Source of the DNA: Periplaneta americana
Taxonomy: Eukaryota > Arthropoda > Insecta > Blattodea > Blattidae
Assembly: GCF_040183065.1 (NCBI RefSeq)
Contig: NC_091128.1
Span: forward strand, 176,330,168 to 176,394,167
DNA length: 64,000 nt
Direction of reading: 5' to 3'
Part shown: in pieces, positions 1-11,200 of the stretch
Layout: the number at the start of each line of letters is the position of its first letter
Numbering within the stretch: the first letter of the stretch is position 1
The notes under the pieces: generated by a model
The model's database searches: none
What the model saw: only the letters and a program-made list of their open reading frames with translations
Told to the model about the DNA's origin: nothing
Program-made: the position numbers and the translations under genes

Positions 1-232
1 AATTCTCGGTTTTGGGGAAATGGTACCTTAATGTAGGTGTTCAAAGTGGCCACCATCAGCATCCAAATACTGTCGATGCACTGAACTGCTCCACGAACTA
101 AGTTCTGTAACATGACATTAAATTTCGATTTGTTCTCGTAGCGCATCTAGTGTAGCTAGCTTTTCCTTTAGGGTCCTCCACAGGTAGAAATCGAGAGGTG
201 TTAGATCTGGGGACCATGCTGGTATTTGACAG
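1..232 (-). mobile_element. mariner-like transposase remnant, C-terminal part
   Basis: Read on the minus strand this stretch gives PD..P.DFYLW-type text followed by a tail like DADGGHFEHLH, the signature of the C-terminus of Tc1/mariner-superfamily transposases with a DUF4817 helix-turn-helix. It is cut by the window edge and no longer open in a single frame. A better-preserved relative lies at 38583-39621. No terminal repeat is visible here. Confidence 0.6.
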
Positions 233-235
233 CAC

Positions 236-450
236 CTTTTCAAATATACAGAATAAAGAAATATAATTACAAAACAAAACAAAGAGAAATACAACTAAGA
301 TAATACAAGCAATATAGAAAGAAGATACAGTAGTATTAACAAAATTTGAGACCGAATGAGCAGCGCTCGTGCTCGGTCGCAGTTCAGATATAATATTAAA
401 ATAAAAAATAATAATAATAATATAAATAAATAAGTAAAATAAAATAGGAA
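236..450 (-). mobile_element. LINE 3' end with a paired hairpin
   Basis: AT-rich sequence with a hairpin at 350-378 whose outer stem is GACCGA/TCGGTC around an inner GAGC/GCTC pair. The same arrangement recurs at 50071-50101, 53018-53046 and 42409-42441. At those loci the minus strand runs from the hairpin to an A-rich or short-repeat tail, so these look like 3' untranslated ends of related non-LTR retrotransposons. No coding part is visible here. Confidence 0.45.
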
Positions 451-816
451 CTAAAATATAATTACAGCGGCAATGGAATTATATAATATAATATTAACAC
501 TAGAGAAGAATAATATCGACCAGGTAGTTTCATCCAGATATGCCCTGACATCTCGAAGTCGAGAATTTCATAGTATTAAATACCAAAGAGTTAGTAGAAA
601 TGACAGCAGTTGGAGTTGAGAATTTAATAATATTAAATACCAAACAACAGTTAGTAGAAACTATAATAGTTGAAGATGACTGTAACAGAGTTTAATAATA
701 GTTGAAGACGACTGTAAGAAAAGTTAATAGTGTCAAATACCGAACAATAGTGGTTCAAGAGGGCTATAATCGAATCTCAGCTGTATTTACACTTGATAAC
801 GTTTTACTTGTTGCAG

Positions 817-1000
817 GTATCTGGAGGAGGCTGTGATGAACCTGGACAACACTAACCCGTTGACACGCGAGCACATGCCAGGTGTTCTGTCGAACCTGCA
901 GCACCAGCTGTCCACATACATCGCCAGCAACCCCAACAACAAGATCACACGCAGCATGCGCATGCTGAGCATGGCGACTCAATCCCTGCTCAATGGATAG
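817..1000 (+). CDS. last coding exon of an unidentified host gene
   Basis: A clear 3' splice site (TTACTTGTTGCAG, ending at 816) is followed by one base of a split codon and then 60 codons to TAG at 998-1000. The peptide starts YLEEAVMNLDNTNPLTREHM and ends RSMRMLSMATQSLLNG. Codon use is GC-rich compared with the surrounding DNA, as in the exons of DUS2 and UTP23, which argues for a real conserved exon. It looks mostly helical with no motif I recognise, so I give no name. The rest of the gene lies to the left of the window. The gene converges with UTP23, whose stop codon is at 4952. No AATAAA follows within the first 250 bases. Confidence 0.7.
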
Positions 1001-1088
1001 AACCACCAGTTTGTACCCTGCTTATATTTTGTGAAAAGTTAGTTACATATTAATATACACTTTTATACAGACTTGCCTCACTTATTTG

Positions 1089-1445
1089 TCAGATGCAACT
1101 GATAAAAAGCCTCTCTTTAGTGATGCGATTCAGAAGTCCAGAAGTCTCTTCGTTCTCACAAGCTACCTTCAACTGATCTGACAGTATGGTATACTCTATT
1201 TTTTTCATGGAGTGCAGTTTCATAGAAAGGACTTTGCCGACAGACCTTCTACTGCCCCTTACTAATTGGTTGTCATAAATAAACGTCTTCCTTACTGTGA
1301 CGGAAATCTTGTCGTCTCCTGTCAGTAACCAATCACAACCCTTGTTCAGAAGAATTGACAGGCTCCCGTCAAATCCACGTGGAGGCAGAGTTGCTGCATC
1401 TTTTCCGAATTCCAAGAATCCTGTCAGTCTCATTTCGAGGGTCAC
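1089..1445 (-). other. unidentified open reading frame, 118 codons
   Basis: A minus-strand frame of 118 codons with ordinary amino-acid composition (for example KGCDWLLTGDDKISVTVRK) and no low-complexity bias. I do not recognise a family. A second open stretch lies just upstream on the same strand at 1515-1712. The two may be remnants of one retroposed or element-derived coding sequence, or chance. No splice signals were convincing. Confidence 0.25.
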
Positions 1446-1514
1446 TAGGATTGTGGCAACTGTGCAATGTTGGGACGAGGGGACAGGAATTGTCAGAGGT
1501 GTTTGTGTAGGAAG

Positions 1515-1712
1515 TCATAAATCTGTAAGTGGGTGTTCAAAGGAGCCACCGAACTGCACTCCTTGAAATAAAATGGAGTATAATATCTGCACAGTGCAGT
1601 CTGTCCCTGGATTACTCCAAAGGTAACCAATTAAGACCGAGTGAAGTGTTCTGGAAGGTAACATGTTCACGAGACTTGTCCAACTAAGGCGAGGAAAGGT
1701 TTTTATTTTCAT
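1515..1712 (-). other. unidentified open reading frame, 65 codons
   Basis: A minus-strand frame whose text (VLIGYLWSNPGTDCTVQ, FGGSFEHPLTDL) looks protein-like rather than random. It lies directly upstream of the frame at 1089-1445 in the minus direction. No family recognised; possibly a pseudogene or fossil fragment. Confidence 0.22.
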
Positions 1713-2042
1713 AACAATTAATAATTGTTATTTGACATGTTCAGTTTAAAGATAAGGAGTTTGAGAGGATTTCATGCTCTTGACAGCTATGGTAATTAAT
1801 CATCTGCAAGGGATGAGCCAGCAGTGGGATGTGGGTGGCCTTCTGCTCCTTCCTTGCCAGGAAAGTGTGCTAAAATTTGTTTCAGGACTCTTCCAACACA
1901 ATTTTCTCAATACTTTAATGCTGAATTTAACTTGCAACGTTTCCTTAGCAATTACAGTAGAACCTCAATTACTGTCTCTCAATTGAAGGCTGGTCCACAA
2001 TAAACCAGAACGGAAAAATTGTTAAAATAAATATATTTAAAT

Positions 2043-2939
2043 GTGAGCATTCACAATTTACGAGATGTCGACACGCTGATCTCTGAGGACGAACTAATGC
2101 AGATCCTGGCTGTAATACATCCAGGTATCACACGCATTAAGAGAATTATCTCCGCACAGACTGACAAACCCACCAACTTAGTTCGAATATTCACAAAAGA
2201 CATCACCACAGCAGACAAGTTACTAGGAGGAATTAAACTCGCAGGACGATACTACAGAGTAGAGCCATCACACGAGACAATCTTCCACCGACCGTGCCTT
2301 AACTGTGCACAATACGGCCACACAAAGACAGACTGTGACAAGCCCAAGACTTGCTTGAAGTGCGGCAAGAATCCCGACCTTTGCAACCACAACCGCCTAT
2401 CCCAGATTAGGTATTGCGCAAAGTGCAACAGCGACACCCATTATACGGGCCAAGCTCGCTGTCCAAAATATCCAAGGACTAATCTCATAACCTCCACCGA
2501 TCCCACGCATGTACCCATAGAGACTCACAAACCAATACCGCCACCTATACCCAAACCATCACAGTCCGTCTTCAAACCAACACTTCCCAAACCCGAATTG
2601 TCTTATGCGGATGCAGCTAAGACTACGACAACCAAGACAACCACTACAGACGATCCACAGACAGACAAAACAACCACGGAACAGCTGGTCGAGGGGGTTC
2701 TACGTTCTGCTATGCAGAAAATAGAATCCTACATTGACCGGCAACTAAACAGACTACAGGACGAAATAGTGACATTCACTATTTCCTTACTCACTACAGA
2801 CACAAAGCCCACGAAACGACACACAACACTTGCCACAGCCAACCAGGCAGCCAGACGGCTTCTACGGAAACGAGTAGCCCACCACTTTGTTGGTAACAGG
2901 TTACGAGTCTCCCTAGCGCCACTACAAAAACGTGACTAG
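2043..2939 (+). mobile_element. non-LTR retrotransposon ORF1 (zinc-knuckle protein)
   Basis: An uninterrupted 298-codon frame. Residues 85-98 form a CCHC zinc knuckle (C85, C88, H93, C98), and further Cys/His clusters follow at C104/C107 and at C125, C128, H133, C140. This matches the nucleic-acid-binding ORF1 protein of Jockey-like LINEs, which coats element RNA. A Pro/Thr-rich stretch (about 155-215) follows, then a helical segment near 225-250. The first ATG may not be the true start. No endonuclease or reverse transcriptase frame follows, so the element is incomplete although ORF1 itself is open. Confidence 0.75.
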
Positions 2940-3480
2940 GACAGAACTGACCAGAGCGCTGGACTCTCCACCTCTCATTAACATCTGCGAGGCATGGTGC
3001 TAACTTCACTTCATCCATTTCACTCACAATTCAACTGTTAGCGTGTACATGTTTCATATAATCATTTACAGGGGAAAATACACTACTGTTAGTTGAGAGG
3101 GCAAACGGCTTTGAGCTGGGAACCTCGATCTAAAGTTAGTGAATTGCAAGTCGGGAACCAATGGAGGCATGGGATGCTTACCCTGCCTGCCATTTTAAAC
3201 ATCATTCATTCTTTCTTCGTCCCCTTTCATTCATTCGTTCGTTCGACAATTTACGAGCAGCTTGCTGGAGTCCAGGAACGTGAAAGTTGGCAGACTTCTA
3301 ACTTTGTCGTTCTCATTTCCGATCACAGCTTTGTAGATTCATTGTTGTCATCAAAAGCCATGAAGAAGCTATTTGCTCGTACTATTTTTTGTAGCAAGGA
3401 GGCTGTGACATAATTTCTTCATCATCCATCATTTCTAACTAACCCAGAAATTTTGTGAGATCACTTTCAACATATTTGAT

Positions 3481-3790
3481 TAATTTCAAGGAAAAATTGT
3501 TCCGGGGCCGGGTATCGATCCCAGGACCCTCCGCTTAGCGCGCGAATGCTCTTCCGACTGAGCTACCCCAGGCACTATACACGACACCGTCACAATTTTT
3601 CCTTTGTATCCACACAACTCAAATGAGCTGACAAGACGCCAGAACTCAACTGTGAGTGCACACAAATACTGTGTGACTTAAATTGTGGCTTTCTGTTAAC
3701 GTACCTCCAGTACGAATGTATTATACAAATCTGGCTCTCAGGTAGTAGATCCCTGTAAAGCAGGTTTGAATAATTTCAAGGAAAAATTGA
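3481..3790 (-). mobile_element. tRNA-derived SINE, left arm of an inverted pair
   Basis: The minus strand holds a tRNA-like head at about 3500-3573 with A box (TAGCTCAGTCGGAAGAGC) and B-box-like arm, followed by a body that recurs inverted at 3791-4027. A 19-base string beginning TAATTTCAAGG occurs at both ends of this copy (3481 and about 3772), as a target duplication would. Confidence 0.7.
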
Positions 3791-4027
3791 GTATTTGTGT
3801 GCACTCATAGTTGAGTTCTGGCGTCTTGTCAGCTCATTTGAGTCGTGTGGATACAAAGGAAAAATTGTGACGGTGTCATGTATAGTTTCTGGGATAGCTC
3901 AGTCGGAAGAGCATTCGCGCCCTAAGCGAAGGGTCCTGGGATCGATACCCGGCCCCGGAACAATTTTTCCTTGAAATTATTCAAACCTGCTTACAGGGAG
4001 CTACTATCTGAAAGCCAGATTTGTATA
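3791..4027 (+). mobile_element. tRNA-derived SINE, right arm of an inverted pair
   Basis: Its tRNA-like head at 3887-3960 folds as a full cloverleaf: a 7-bp acceptor stem TTCTGGG/CCCCGGAA with one G-T pair, D arm GCTC/GAGC, anticodon arm TTCGC/GCGAA and T arm CTGGG/CCCGG. The T loop begins ATCGA instead of TTCGA and position 33 is C, so it is a SINE head and not a working tRNA gene. Related sequences lie at 49978-50012 and 50480-50912. Confidence 0.7.
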
Positions 4028-4031
4028 CTTT

Positions 4032-4910
4032 CAACATATGTTACGTGTATATGTGACCAGACTAATTCTGTCATAAATTTTTAAGTTGGTTAACCTGTGT
4101 TTATCTTGGCTGGCTTGCACTCATGAGAGAATGCCATTGGTCAATTATACACACCATTGACTTTACTCAGCAACATATTTCTTCACCAGCTTCTAAAACA
4201 TAAGTTTCGCAATTTATACAGAATTTTTTTACTCATTTTCGATCTGAAAAAAGTGCTACAAAGTGGGATTTGGTAGCGTTACAAGAAGGTAAAATTATGC
4301 AGGGGCCATATAAAAAGAGCATAATGAACGAGACAGGATTATAAGCGGAAAAGGTTTTACAATAGTTTCGAATCCATTAATCCCTCGTCACTTTTTTTTT
4401 TTTTTTTTACAAACTACAATATAGGTTTCAAGTTTGTCCACAGCCATATTATATTGGGATTTTACTGTATTAGAAACATTACTTTAAACAGTTTTAATGG
4501 TGTGGGTGTGTGACAAAGGAGAAGCATTTCCAACAGTGTACTGGAAAAATTCATTTGTCCCTCCTTTCATCTTTTGAGGTCCATCCATTTAACAAATACA
4601 TTCAAGTCATTTCATCCTTATATAATGCAGCCTTATATCAGTTTTAGAAAACAAAAAAATAAAGAGAAATTACAAAATAAACTTAAATACCGAAAATATA
4701 GCAGTCCTTGCAATTAGCTCCCCATTGCCAATTGCTTAACTACATTAAATTCTATCTCTCTTCCCCAATTACAAATTTTGTCATCATCACAGATTGGCAA
4801 TAGAATGTACAAAATTATTTGACTTGAAGCTAAGGAGTTTGAGAGGGTTTTTATTTCAAGGTCATTTGTTTCAAATTCATAACACAATGCTGGTCGTTGA
4901 GTGTAACATG
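4032..4910. other. intergenic, no gene seen
   Basis: AT-rich DNA downstream of both converging genes. It holds a poly-T run at about 4390-4407 and no recognisable element or conserved coding text. Confidence 0.5.
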
Positions 4911-4916
4911 TTTATT
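4911..4916 (-). promoter_or_regulatory. UTP23: UTP23 polyadenylation signal AATAAA
   Basis: TTTATT on the plus strand is AATAAA on the minus strand, about 36 bases after the UTP23 stop codon, which is a natural spacing for a short 3' untranslated region. Confidence 0.55.
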
Positions 4917-4951
4917 TTCAGAATTCTTAACAATATTGTACAAAATAATAA

Positions 4952-5219
4952 TCAACTAGAAGACAGTTGTTCTCTAGCCAGAGCTACCCAATGTTCCTTC
5001 ACATGTTTTGCGACTTTAACTCGTTTCCTCTTTTTTACTTTGCTGTGTTTTTCTTCTACTTTTTCCTTATTCGCTGCAACCTTACTTTTTTTCTTACACG
5101 AAAGCGGATTGGGGCCTTTCTTCTTTTTCTTCTTCTTCTCTTCTACTGTTTCAGCAACTCCAAACTTTCTCTTCTTCAAATCAGTGAGTGTGTCCTCTTC
5201 AAACTTATTTACACCAAAC
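4952..5219 (-). CDS. UTP23: UTP23 coding exon 4 (basic tail)
   Basis: 268 bases from acceptor CATTTTTCAG to TAA-type stop at 4952-4954. It begins FGVNKFEEDTLTDLKKRKFG, contains a lysine run and GPNPLSCKKK, and ends ALAREQLSSS. Lysine codons make this exon strongly purine-biased on the coding strand, which creates an open plus-strand shadow frame. Confidence 0.93.
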
Positions 5220-8200
5220 CTGAAAAATGAACACACATTCATGTATTTGCAAGGTGGAATCTTAATGTTTCAACAGCTAAACGTAAGTCAATGTAAATTC
5301 TTCCCAATCCATTACTACACACTTGTGCAGGGATGCAGAACTCACAGGGAGAGGGGGTGGAAACATGGCGAAAGCATTGGTTCCCCTTCCACAGTCCACC
5401 GGCACTGAATGACTTCTCCGTGACTCGTCTACAACCATGTGGCAGATTACAACAAACTCGTGCTCACAGAAAAAATGACTAAAGTATTTCCGACCACAAT
5501 AATTATAGCAAACTGTTCACAAATGAGACAACATGTTTTGTGATTATTTTGAATACAGAAGTATTCATTTTCCCCCCATTGCTCTTTAAACTAGTACTTT
5601 CCAACCGATGTTGCTTTGAATTCTATCTCTAAACAGCGAATACAAAATCTTTTGTACCTTGTCATGTGGAAGATGCGTGACCTTGAGGGAAAGGATGAAT
5701 GACGTAGTCCGGTTTGTGATGTATGCTACAATTGGAGCACAGTTCTGCATCGCTACACTTGTGGCTATAATTTTCCAAAAATATTTCGACGTGGTGAGTG
5801 GAAAATATTAAATTTTTCATAATAATTAAACTGCAAAGTGAATATGATGAAGCGTTGATGGTAATACAAAAGTATTGATGGTTTAAAACGCGACCACAGT
5901 TGATGGATATTTTGGAGAAAAAGTCCATATGGCTTTTTCCAGAAGGGAGATAAAGCTGAGAATTCTATCTACATTAAGTCTGTGGCATATGAAAGAATGC
6001 TACCAATTTGACTTATTAATATCCTAAGCAAAATTCTGAACCCGTAGTAAATGGACAAACAATACCCCAAATATTATTCAATCATACTTAAAGACGCTAA
6101 AAAACATTCTGTAAAAATTTAATTTTAATCTAATTTTATAATGTCACATTATTTTGTATGTAGGAAATTCCTTGACCTAGAAAACAGAGAAACTTGACAA
6201 CCAGCACAAACTTTTTCCTTCTGACAGAAGAAAGCATAGTTCTTGTGGTTGAACGTTCTGTTGACTGACTCCCAACATCAGACTAGTGTGGGTTGGGGTA
6301 ATTTGGGTATACATTACAATTTTTTGTATGTTGTTATTTTCTAATGCCAGGCATTTGACAATAAAGTCATTTGACCTCTCGCACTCCAATATTTTTCAAA
6401 GATATTATCATGACTAGCCACTGAAGCACAGATTTTGAGGTGTTCCGAATCCATTTCTTGGTTTGAGTTGCACAATGGGCAGTTAGGGGACTGATATATT
6501 CCAATTCTATGCAGGTGTTTGGCCAAACAATCATGACCTGTTGCCAATCTAAATGCAGCTACAGACGATTTTCGTGGTAAATCGGGAATTAACTGTGGAT
6601 TTTGATGCAGAGAGTTCCATTTTTTCCCTTGAGATTGTGTTATCAAATTTTGTTTGTTGAAGTCTAAGTATGTAGATTTAATAAATCTCTTCACAGAGTA
6701 ATACGTAGATTTAGTAACAGGTCTGTAAGTAGCAGTGCTGCCCTTCTTTGCTAAAGCATCCGCATTCTCGTTTCCCAGGATTCCACAATGGGATGGTATC
6801 CATTGGAATACAATTCTTTTATTGAGTGATAATAATTGAGAGAGCATTTTAATTATTTCTGCTGTTTGAGATGAAGGTGTGTGTTTAGAGAAGATTGATG
6901 GAATACCTGCTTTGGAGTCTGACAATATAACTGCATTCCTAAATTTATTGATGTGGCATAGAAGATTCCTGTTTATTGTATAAACCTTTACATAATCTCT
7001 TTACACATGCCAATTTAATATATATTTTCTATTTCACAATTGCCTAATATAAAAATTTGTGATCATACTGATACCGTCTCGTAAAAAAAAAGTTAATAAA
7101 TTTAGTAATATATCACAATAGTTAGTAAATTATCATCTTCGACGTGCAAGTATTGGGCCTCACTGGCCCATTATGATCTCTAGCCATCTCCTTTTAGGTC
7201 TTCCAAGAAGTCTACGACCTTGGTGTATATGATAAGATTAATTTGGGAAATCTAAGGTTGTTCATTCTGTCCACATGATATTTCCATTGAGTTCTATACT
7301 ATGAATATATTGCAAAATTGATTCAACTTTCAGTTCCTGGAGGACGTCTTCATTTCTTCGATGGTCTAGAAGTGTATATCCTGCTGTCTGTTTCATGAAA
7401 CACATTTCAGCAGATGTCAATCGTCCGTCTATTTTTCTAAGTGTCCATGCTTCACTACCATAAAGTAAGACTGGACGAGCTAAAATTTTGTAGATATTAA
7501 GCCTGGTACATATCTCGGATTTTATCTCTGCCTCTGTGCAATGTCACCTTTGCAGTGAGGGAAATGAGGAGAGGGGAGAAAAGTTGTAATGTTTTCAGTA
7601 CGCTGGCACCCACGTTGTATGATAAGCTATTTGAAATTTAACGGCCACTGACCGGCAGAGATATAATCTGAGATCTGTATATTTTTGAATTTGTGATGGT
7701 TTGAATACTTCATTTATTACAGCAGTCATTTTAATAAATTTTGAAATCTTCAGTGACATTTCTTCTCTTCTAGATATATTATATAGCCTCATTTTTATCA
7801 TGGTATTGTTAATGTAGATTTTACTTCTCTTTGGTACACTTCCTTGAAAGTCAGTTTTAGTTTTAATTAGGGATATTTTCATGTCGAAATCTTCTACTGT
7901 TCTCCACAAATTGTACACTGCTCTCTGTAATTCATCTTCAAATCTGGCTATAATTAGCTGGTCATTAGCGTACAATAATGTTGTTAGTAGATAATTAATT
8001 AAATCGTGGGGTAATTTGGTATGGTTTATAGGTTAATAGATTATGCCACATACATTATAGATTGATGCAGGACAAATAAATATCCTTAGTGTTTTCTTTC
8101 CCCGATTTTAATGGACGATATTTTAAATTTACAAAATAGCCTCATCAAGAACTTAGGTACTGACTGACTGACATTTTTTTACCTTATTAATTAAACTTTT

Positions 8201-11200
8201 CAAATAAGAGTACTATGTAACCTATTCCTTCTGTCCTAGCCTACATACACTAACCTACAGTCGGGGTAATTTGAGGATTCAATAGACTCATTCTAGGTCA
8301 CTGACTAGAAAATTTTATGACTATTACACTTTTACTGCGTCACACTACTTTCGACCAATAAAACGGCACGAAAGGACGTCTTTCAACCAATCATGGCTGC
8401 TTATCGCACAATTTTATCGCGTCCCTAGCATTTGTTTATTTTTATCATTACCCTAGCATTTGTTTCTTTGTTTGCCAACATTTCAAACTGCACTGGTCTG
8501 GCTGTCAAAAAAAACAGAACATTACAAACCACTCCAGTCGATGCACAGCACTTTCAAATATGAGTCGCATTGGCATTCAAGAACAAGAATTAATAAAGAT
8601 CACCGGTCATATATGAAGAGCACCATTCGGAAATCCTGAATAAGTTGAGGGATACACCATGTACATCAACGAGTTCACTTCTTTTACGCACACGTCCAAT
8701 ATAACATCAACTGAACCACCAACCACCAAAACATTCAAATTTGAAAATTGTACTTTCAATAATTGTTTCTTTTAAAATTATCCATGTTTATTTTTTATTT
8801 CATCATCGTTAATTAAAACGTTTCTTGTTTATTTCATCATCCCTAATTAAAACTTTTCCAACACTTGTTTATATTATTTAGGTTATGTTTGTTATAGCTT
8901 CTGCTATATATTATGGATAGTCACGTATCAGAGATTGTTTAATACTAAGATTTATTGAAAATCATCTGTCAAGTGACGTTGATTACTGGGATCCTGATGA
9001 TTGAAATGGTATGCAAATGTTTTAATAAAAATGAAACTGAATCAACAAAGCCTTCTTGACTAGTAACAGTCCACAGAGTTCAATGATGATTCCATAGTTG
9101 GCACACCTGATACCGGTAACAAGAAAACATCATCATAAAACACTACTGCCATCTAGCGTAATGTTGAGATGGTACAATAATACATTTGAAGACAGTTGTA
9201 TTTTCGTAAGCCAATTAATATTTTATTGTACACTTCGTTACTTCTAATCTTTATATACTTTCTTCTAATCGTGTAATAGTCAATTACATCCCACTCGAGT
9301 TTTGATTTTCTCTAGATAAATCAAAACCTCTAGTGACATTACTGTTGATAAGCTATGGGTCTCTAGACTTAAAAAAAGGTTGTTTTTATATAAAAATCAC
9401 CCCAACCAACACTATTTCAAAATATTTCTTCCTTTTCTGGAGAGAGGAAGTATTGTCCTTAGGGTCAAATGTCATGCTATGTTTTTCACAAATCTTAATG
9501 CCCTACTGAAATCGCTTTCTGCTAAACAAGTCAATAGCAATAGACAAGACGTGTACTGACTTCTCATGACTGTGAATCCGTGCCATACGAGTGCTGGCGG
9601 CAGAAGGGTTCTCCAGCGTGGGGGCCTTCTGGTGCAGGTACAGGAGAGGAGTCCCTGGGATCCTCCGCGCTACCGCCTGCAGTTCTCTGTCCTGTGTGGC
9701 CACGATGTATCTGCTTGCATTGCTGGCGCCCAGCATGGACTCTATGCACGTGGACCCAGGCACCGGCTGCTCGTGACCACAGCTGTGCGTGGCAAACTGC
9801 TTCACTATGACCAGTACCCCGTGCACGTGATGCCCTGAAACAGCAGCAGCTCGGCTGGTGTTATCACGTTGGAATGCCGCAAGAGGAATGTTCTGTACAG
9901 CCCTACTTGGTGTGCTTACCTAAATCCACAGTTTCTTGTATGACGCACTGCGTTGTCAGTAGTTTCACATTTCCGTCCAAGTATTTTGGCATCTGCTCTC
10001 TGATGTTGAATTTGTTCTGTGTAAAATAATGCAACATTACATTATGTTCTTTATGTTTAAAAAAAAAGTCACAAAGATGATACATACTTCAATGTGTTTT
10101 ACAGCAATAAGTTCTTGTAGTACATTGCAATTGGAGAGTGTGATCCCAAAACTCGTTCAGTCCATTTTTATAAAATGACTGGGCTAGTTTTTAGGTAATT
10201 ATCTGTAAGTACTGGTTTTGGTTTTTTATGAAATTAATATTTTAAAACCTTCTGATTACTATTATTCCTAATGTGGAAACACTTAGAAAAAGTGAGAGGA
10301 AAACAATCGTAGTTTAGACTTATTACATTTACGTACTTAAGGATATCGGCCGATTGGAAGTAGTGGTTAGCCATTTTGCATTTGATGTTTATAACAGGAC
10401 AGGAACCGTTTGGCTCTGGCACATGCACTGACCTCTCGTGCAGTGTCGACGTGATCCTTACGTGAATTCATTTTCGCGTGTACATTCCAGATCAAATCAA
10501 ACAATTCCCTTCGTGGTCTGGTTACACATCTTGCATATACGAAGGTTAGGTTTGATTAGTTTAGGTTTTTATTAACCAAGTCCGCGCAAGATTCGGTCGC
10601 GAACCGCACATGTATAAATCGATGTTTGATGACGTCATTAATTCGATATTCGATTGTTTTCATTTTGTCCCTGTCACTTTGAGATTAGTTCTGGTGATGG
10701 GAGGAGCTTGTAGTTCTACGTCTCGTGATTGTAGTTTGTGTGGAGGTTGTATTTACGGATGTTGGATACTTAGGAGAGTTGATGTTCAAAGAAGGCATAT
10801 CCAGATCGTGAACACATGCATTATTTTTTCATAGATGTGGGAGAAATGTATCCACGTCTTCATTAATGTGAGGTGAGTGATCGTAGTTTGCTATTTACCG
10901 AACTGTTTCGTCTTGACATAGGTTAGGTTAGACTATTATTAGCTTAGGAATGTTAAGTAGATCGTTATTATAAAATGAAATGTAACTTTGAAGTTGTCTA
11001 TATTTACAGTGTTTTGTTTTTGCGAATTTTTTGTGTTTTGAATATATCTGCGAAAGTTGGGAGTTTTTAGATTTTTTTTTTAAGTTATTTCAAATTTTGA
11101 TGATTTTTTTTCACTCATTTTTTCCTTGGTATTTTCATTTTTTTGGGGAAAAATGGGGGGTTTTTGGAATGTATTTTTCTCGAAAGGACAGAACCAGTAC

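Noticed and set aside
764-1006. Minus-strand frames of 61 and 80 codons
   Set aside because: Antisense of the plus-strand exon at 817-1000, which has an acceptor site and stop.
3887-3960. A genuine tRNA gene
   Set aside because: The cloverleaf folds, but the T loop is ATCGATA, position 33 is C, and the sequence repeats with a SINE body on both sides.
4794-5408. 204-codon plus-strand frame
   Set aside because: It is the antisense of the lysine-rich UTP23 exon 4.
9503-9838. Several overlapping plus-strand frames of 61-90 codons
   Set aside because: Shadows of the GC-rich UTP23 exon 3; the minus-strand reading aligns to a known protein.
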